From: Micromonospora sp. KC606
GTDB lineage: Bacteria > Actinomycetota > Actinomycetes > Mycobacteriales > Micromonosporaceae
NCBI RefSeq assembly: GCF_004348675.1
Contig: NZ_SMKN01000010.1
Location: 1-64,000, forward strand
Direction of reading: 5' to 3'
DNA: 64,000 bases
Numbering within the stretch: the stretch's first letter is position 1; each line of letters begins with the position of its first letter. Both the position numbers and the translations under genes were made by a program. Below are positions 62,411 to 64,000 of the stretch, piece after piece. The notes under the pieces are model-generated. The model was not told the origin of the DNA and made no database searches. It was given only the letters and a program-made list of their open reading frames with translations.

Positions 62411-63703
62411 TCATCCGGCGAGGACGGCGCCGACCTCGGTCAAGCCGGCGCGCAGGTCGTCCTCGGTGATGACGAGGGGTGGGAACAGGTGGATCCGGTT
62501 GGCGGCGACGAACGGCCACACGCCACGCAACCGACAGGCCCGCAAGATCTCGGCCATCCGCGGGTGCAGCCGGCCCGGCGCGGCGTACGGCACCAGCGGC
62601 TCCCGCGTGGCCCGGTCCGCCACCAGCTCGATCGCCCAGGCGAGGCCGGTGCCGCGCACCTCGCCGACTACCGGCAGCCGGGCGGCGAGGTCCTGCAGCA
62701 GCGGGCGTACGACGGTCTCACCGAGTTGCGCCGCGCGGCTGACCAACCCCTCGTCCCGCAGGACACCGATCGAGGCGACGATCGAGGCGCACGCCAGCGG
62801 GTGCCCGGAGTAGGTCAACCCGCCCGGGTACGGCCGCTCGGCGAAGTGCTCGGCCACCCGCTCGCCGACCACGACGCCGCCGACCGGGACGTACCCCGAG
62901 TTGACCCCCTTGGCGAAGGTCATCAGGTCCGGCCGGACCTGCCACAGGTCGGTGGCGAACCAGGCGCCGCAGCGGCCGAACCCGGTCATCACCTCGTCGG
63001 CGATCAGCAGGATGCCATGCTCGTCGCAGAGCGCGCGGACTCCGGCCAGGTAGCCGTCCGGCGGCACCAGGACGCCATTGCTGCCGGCCACCGGCTCGAT
63101 GATGATCGCCGCGATGCTCTCCGGCCCTTCGTACGCCACCAGCCGGTACAGGTGCTCCAATGCCCGATCGCGCTCCTCAACCTCGGTGGTGGCGTGAAAG
63201 TCGGAGCGGTACCGGTACGGTCCGGAGAACCGGACGGTACCGGCTCCGGTCGCCGGCAGCGGCCAGCGCCGCGGGTCGCCGGTCACGCCCATCGCGCCGT
63301 CGGTGGCACCGTGGTATGACCGGTGCGCCGCCAGGATCTTCGGCCGGCCGGTGGTCACCCGCGCCATGCGCAACGCGTGCTCGACCGCCTCCGCGCCGCC
63401 GGTGGTGAACAGCACGGACCGGCCGCCGGCCGGCGCGACGTCGAGGATCCGCCGGGCCGCCTCGTCGCGTACGTCGGCGCGGAAGGACGGGGCGAGAGTG
63501 CACAGCCGCGCGGCCTGCTCGGTGACCGCGGCGACGACGGCCGGATGCTGGTGCCCCAGGTGCAGGTTGCCGAGCTGGGAGTGCAGGTCCAGCCACCGCT
63601 CGCCGTCGTGGTTCCAGAACCAGGCCCCGGAACCGCCAGCCACCGTCTCCTGGACCACCTTCGCCTGCGCCGCCCAGGGATGGAACACCGGGTCAGACAC
63701 CAT
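62411..63703 (-). CDS. Class III PLP aminotransferase
   Basis: A 430-residue fold-type I omega-aminotransferase. Signature parts: WLDLHSQLGNLHLGHQHPAV, FTTGGAEAVEHALRMAR, SYHGAT, IIEPVAGSNGVLVPP, LIADEVMTGFGRCGAWFA and the PLP lysine in LMTFAKGVNSGYVPVGG (about residue 265). It normally moves an amino group onto a terminal aldehyde. Its ATG lies inside the end of the upstream aldehyde dehydrogenase gene (11-base overlap), which suggests handling of a shared aldehyde intermediate. Confidence 0.93.
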   Translation of the reverse strand: MVSDPVFHPWAAQAKVVQETVAGGSGAWFWNHDGERWLDLHSQLGNLHLGHQHPAVVAAVTEQAARLCTLAPSFRADVRDEAARRILDVAPAGGRSVLFTTGGAEAVEHALRMARVTTGRPKILAAHRSYHGATDGAMGVTGDPRRWPLPATGAGTVRFSGPYRYRSDFHATTEVEERDRALEHLYRLVAYEGPESIAAIIIEPVAGSNGVLVPPDGYLAGVRALCDEHGILLIADEVMTGFGRCGAWFATDLWQVRPDLMTFAKGVNSGYVPVGGVVVGERVAEHFAERPYPGGLTYSGHPLACASIVASIGVLRDEGLVSRAAQLGETVVRPLLQDLAARLPVVGEVRGTGLAWAIELVADRATREPLVPYAAPGRLHPRMAEILRACRLRGVWPFVAANRIHLFPPLVITEDDLRAGLTEVGAVLAG

Positions 63704-64000
63704 GACGGTCCCAGTACGCGCCGAAGATGGCGTTCTCGTCAGGCAGCCGCTCCCGGATCGGTCGTGAGATCGTGGTGCGGTTCATGAAGTGCCGCCAGTT
63801 GACGTTCTCCGACTGGGCGCAGCCGCCCCAGCTGCCGCTGGCCACGATCGAGGTGAACGGCAGCCCGTTGTCGAAACTGCCGCTGTTGCCGGCGCCGGTG
63901 GACTGGTTGACCATCACCCGCGCCACGCCGATCCGGTCGGCCAGGATGTTGACGCGATCGTTGCGGGTGGTGTGGATGCCGCAGCTGTGCCCGCTGCCGC
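63693..64000 (-). CDS. CoA-acylating aldehyde dehydrogenase, C-terminal fragment cut by window edge
   Basis: The last ~102 residues of an acylating aldehyde dehydrogenase (acetaldehyde/succinate-semialdehyde/sulfoacetaldehyde type): HSCGIHTTRNDRVNILADRI, ARVMVNQSTGAGNSGSFDNG, LPFTSIVASGSWGG and ENVNWRHFMNRTTISRPI are family hallmarks. The start lies beyond base 64000. It would interconvert an acyl-CoA and an aldehyde, feeding the class III aminotransferase whose start it overlaps. Confidence 0.85.
   Translation of the reverse strand, partial: GSGHSCGIHTTRNDRVNILADRIGVARVMVNQSTGAGNSGSFDNGLPFTSIVASGSWGGCAQSENVNWRHFMNRTTISRPIRERLPDENAIFGAYWDRHGV

Noticed and set aside
45766-64000. NRPS, PKS, RiPP precursor or terpene genes in the cluster
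   Set aside because: No carrier, adenylation, ketosynthase or cyclase motifs and no credible precursor peptide were seen within the window.
1-64000. tRNA, rRNA, riboswitch or phage attachment sites
   Set aside because: No cloverleaf-like or rRNA-like sequence and no integrase gene were recognised by eye; a covariance-model scan would be needed to exclude small RNAs.

Overview
The window is very GC-rich, with dense codon bias, many GTG/TTG starts, ATGA/GTGA stop-start overlaps and long GC-only hairpins. Together with the gene families present (SARP/AfsR regulator, SigE-type ECF sigma factor, CBM2-tailed secreted enzymes, sugar ABC permeases without their own ATPase) this points to a filamentous actinobacterium, most likely Micromonosporaceae (Micromonospora-like). 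The genus is inferred from gene style; no rRNA or tRNA gene was seen.

Region 1 (1-6.5 kb) is a plus-strand uronate/deoxysugar-acid catabolic operon: uronate isomerase (5' truncated by the window edge), L-fuconate dehydratase-like enolase, fructuronate reductase/mannitol dehydrogenase family and a Gfo/Idh/MocA oxidoreductase, followed by a secreted PL1 pectate lyase. Region 2 (6.5-8.5 kb) holds a secreted guanyl RNase next to a barstar homologue, a GNAT acetyltransferase and a frameshifted small membrane-protein relic. Region 3 (8.5-22.6 kb) is a polysaccharide-utilisation locus: TIM-barrel isomerase, heparinase II/III-like protein and DUF2264 protein behind a LacI-type operator; then a DeoR-HTH/LacI-sensor fusion regulator divergent from a D-2-hydroxyacid dehydrogenase, a sugar ABC transporter (lipoprotein and two permeases, no ATPase), a YesL-like membrane protein and a 1055-residue multidomain GH30 enzyme. 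Together with region 1 the theme is plant pectin / rhamnogalacturonan / arabinogalactan breakdown.

Region 4 (22.7-30.4 kb) has a small helix-hairpin-helix protein, a secreted SGNH hydrolase-CBM2 protein, and a cellulase-like plus DUF5107-TPR pair divergent from an AraC regulator. Region 5 (30.4-39.7 kb) is a 2033-residue secreted RHS/YD-repeat protein with a short basic, cysteine-containing C-terminal tip, divergent from an AfsR-type SARP regulator. Region 6 (39.9-45.7 kb) is gene-poor: kinase-like protein, ECF sigma factor and probable membrane anti-sigma partner, an IS5-family transposase remnant, a cold-shock protein with a terminator-like hairpin upstream, small hypotheticals and degenerate spacers.

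Region 7 (45.7-64.0 kb, continuing past the edge) is the most interesting part: 16 tightly packed minus-strand genes in two blocks separated by a 616-bp AT-richer spacer. The distal block (55236 to 45766) runs NeuB-type PEP-condensing synthase, SDR, full-length transketolase, RraA-like aldolase, RmlD-like reductase, FAD sugar-lactone oxidase, HAD phosphatase, class IV aminotransferase and quinone oxidoreductase. The proximal block (64000 to 55853) runs acylating aldehyde dehydrogenase (partial), class III aminotransferase, two ordinary ATP-grasp ligases, an MFS exporter and two tandem paralogous glutathionylspermidine-synthase-like ATP-grasp proteins. No PKS or NRPS module is visible. I read it as a probable undescribed biosynthetic cluster making a sugar-derived (ulosonic-acid-like) amino acid joined to amines or amino acids by free-standing ATP-grasp ligases; the product is unknown.
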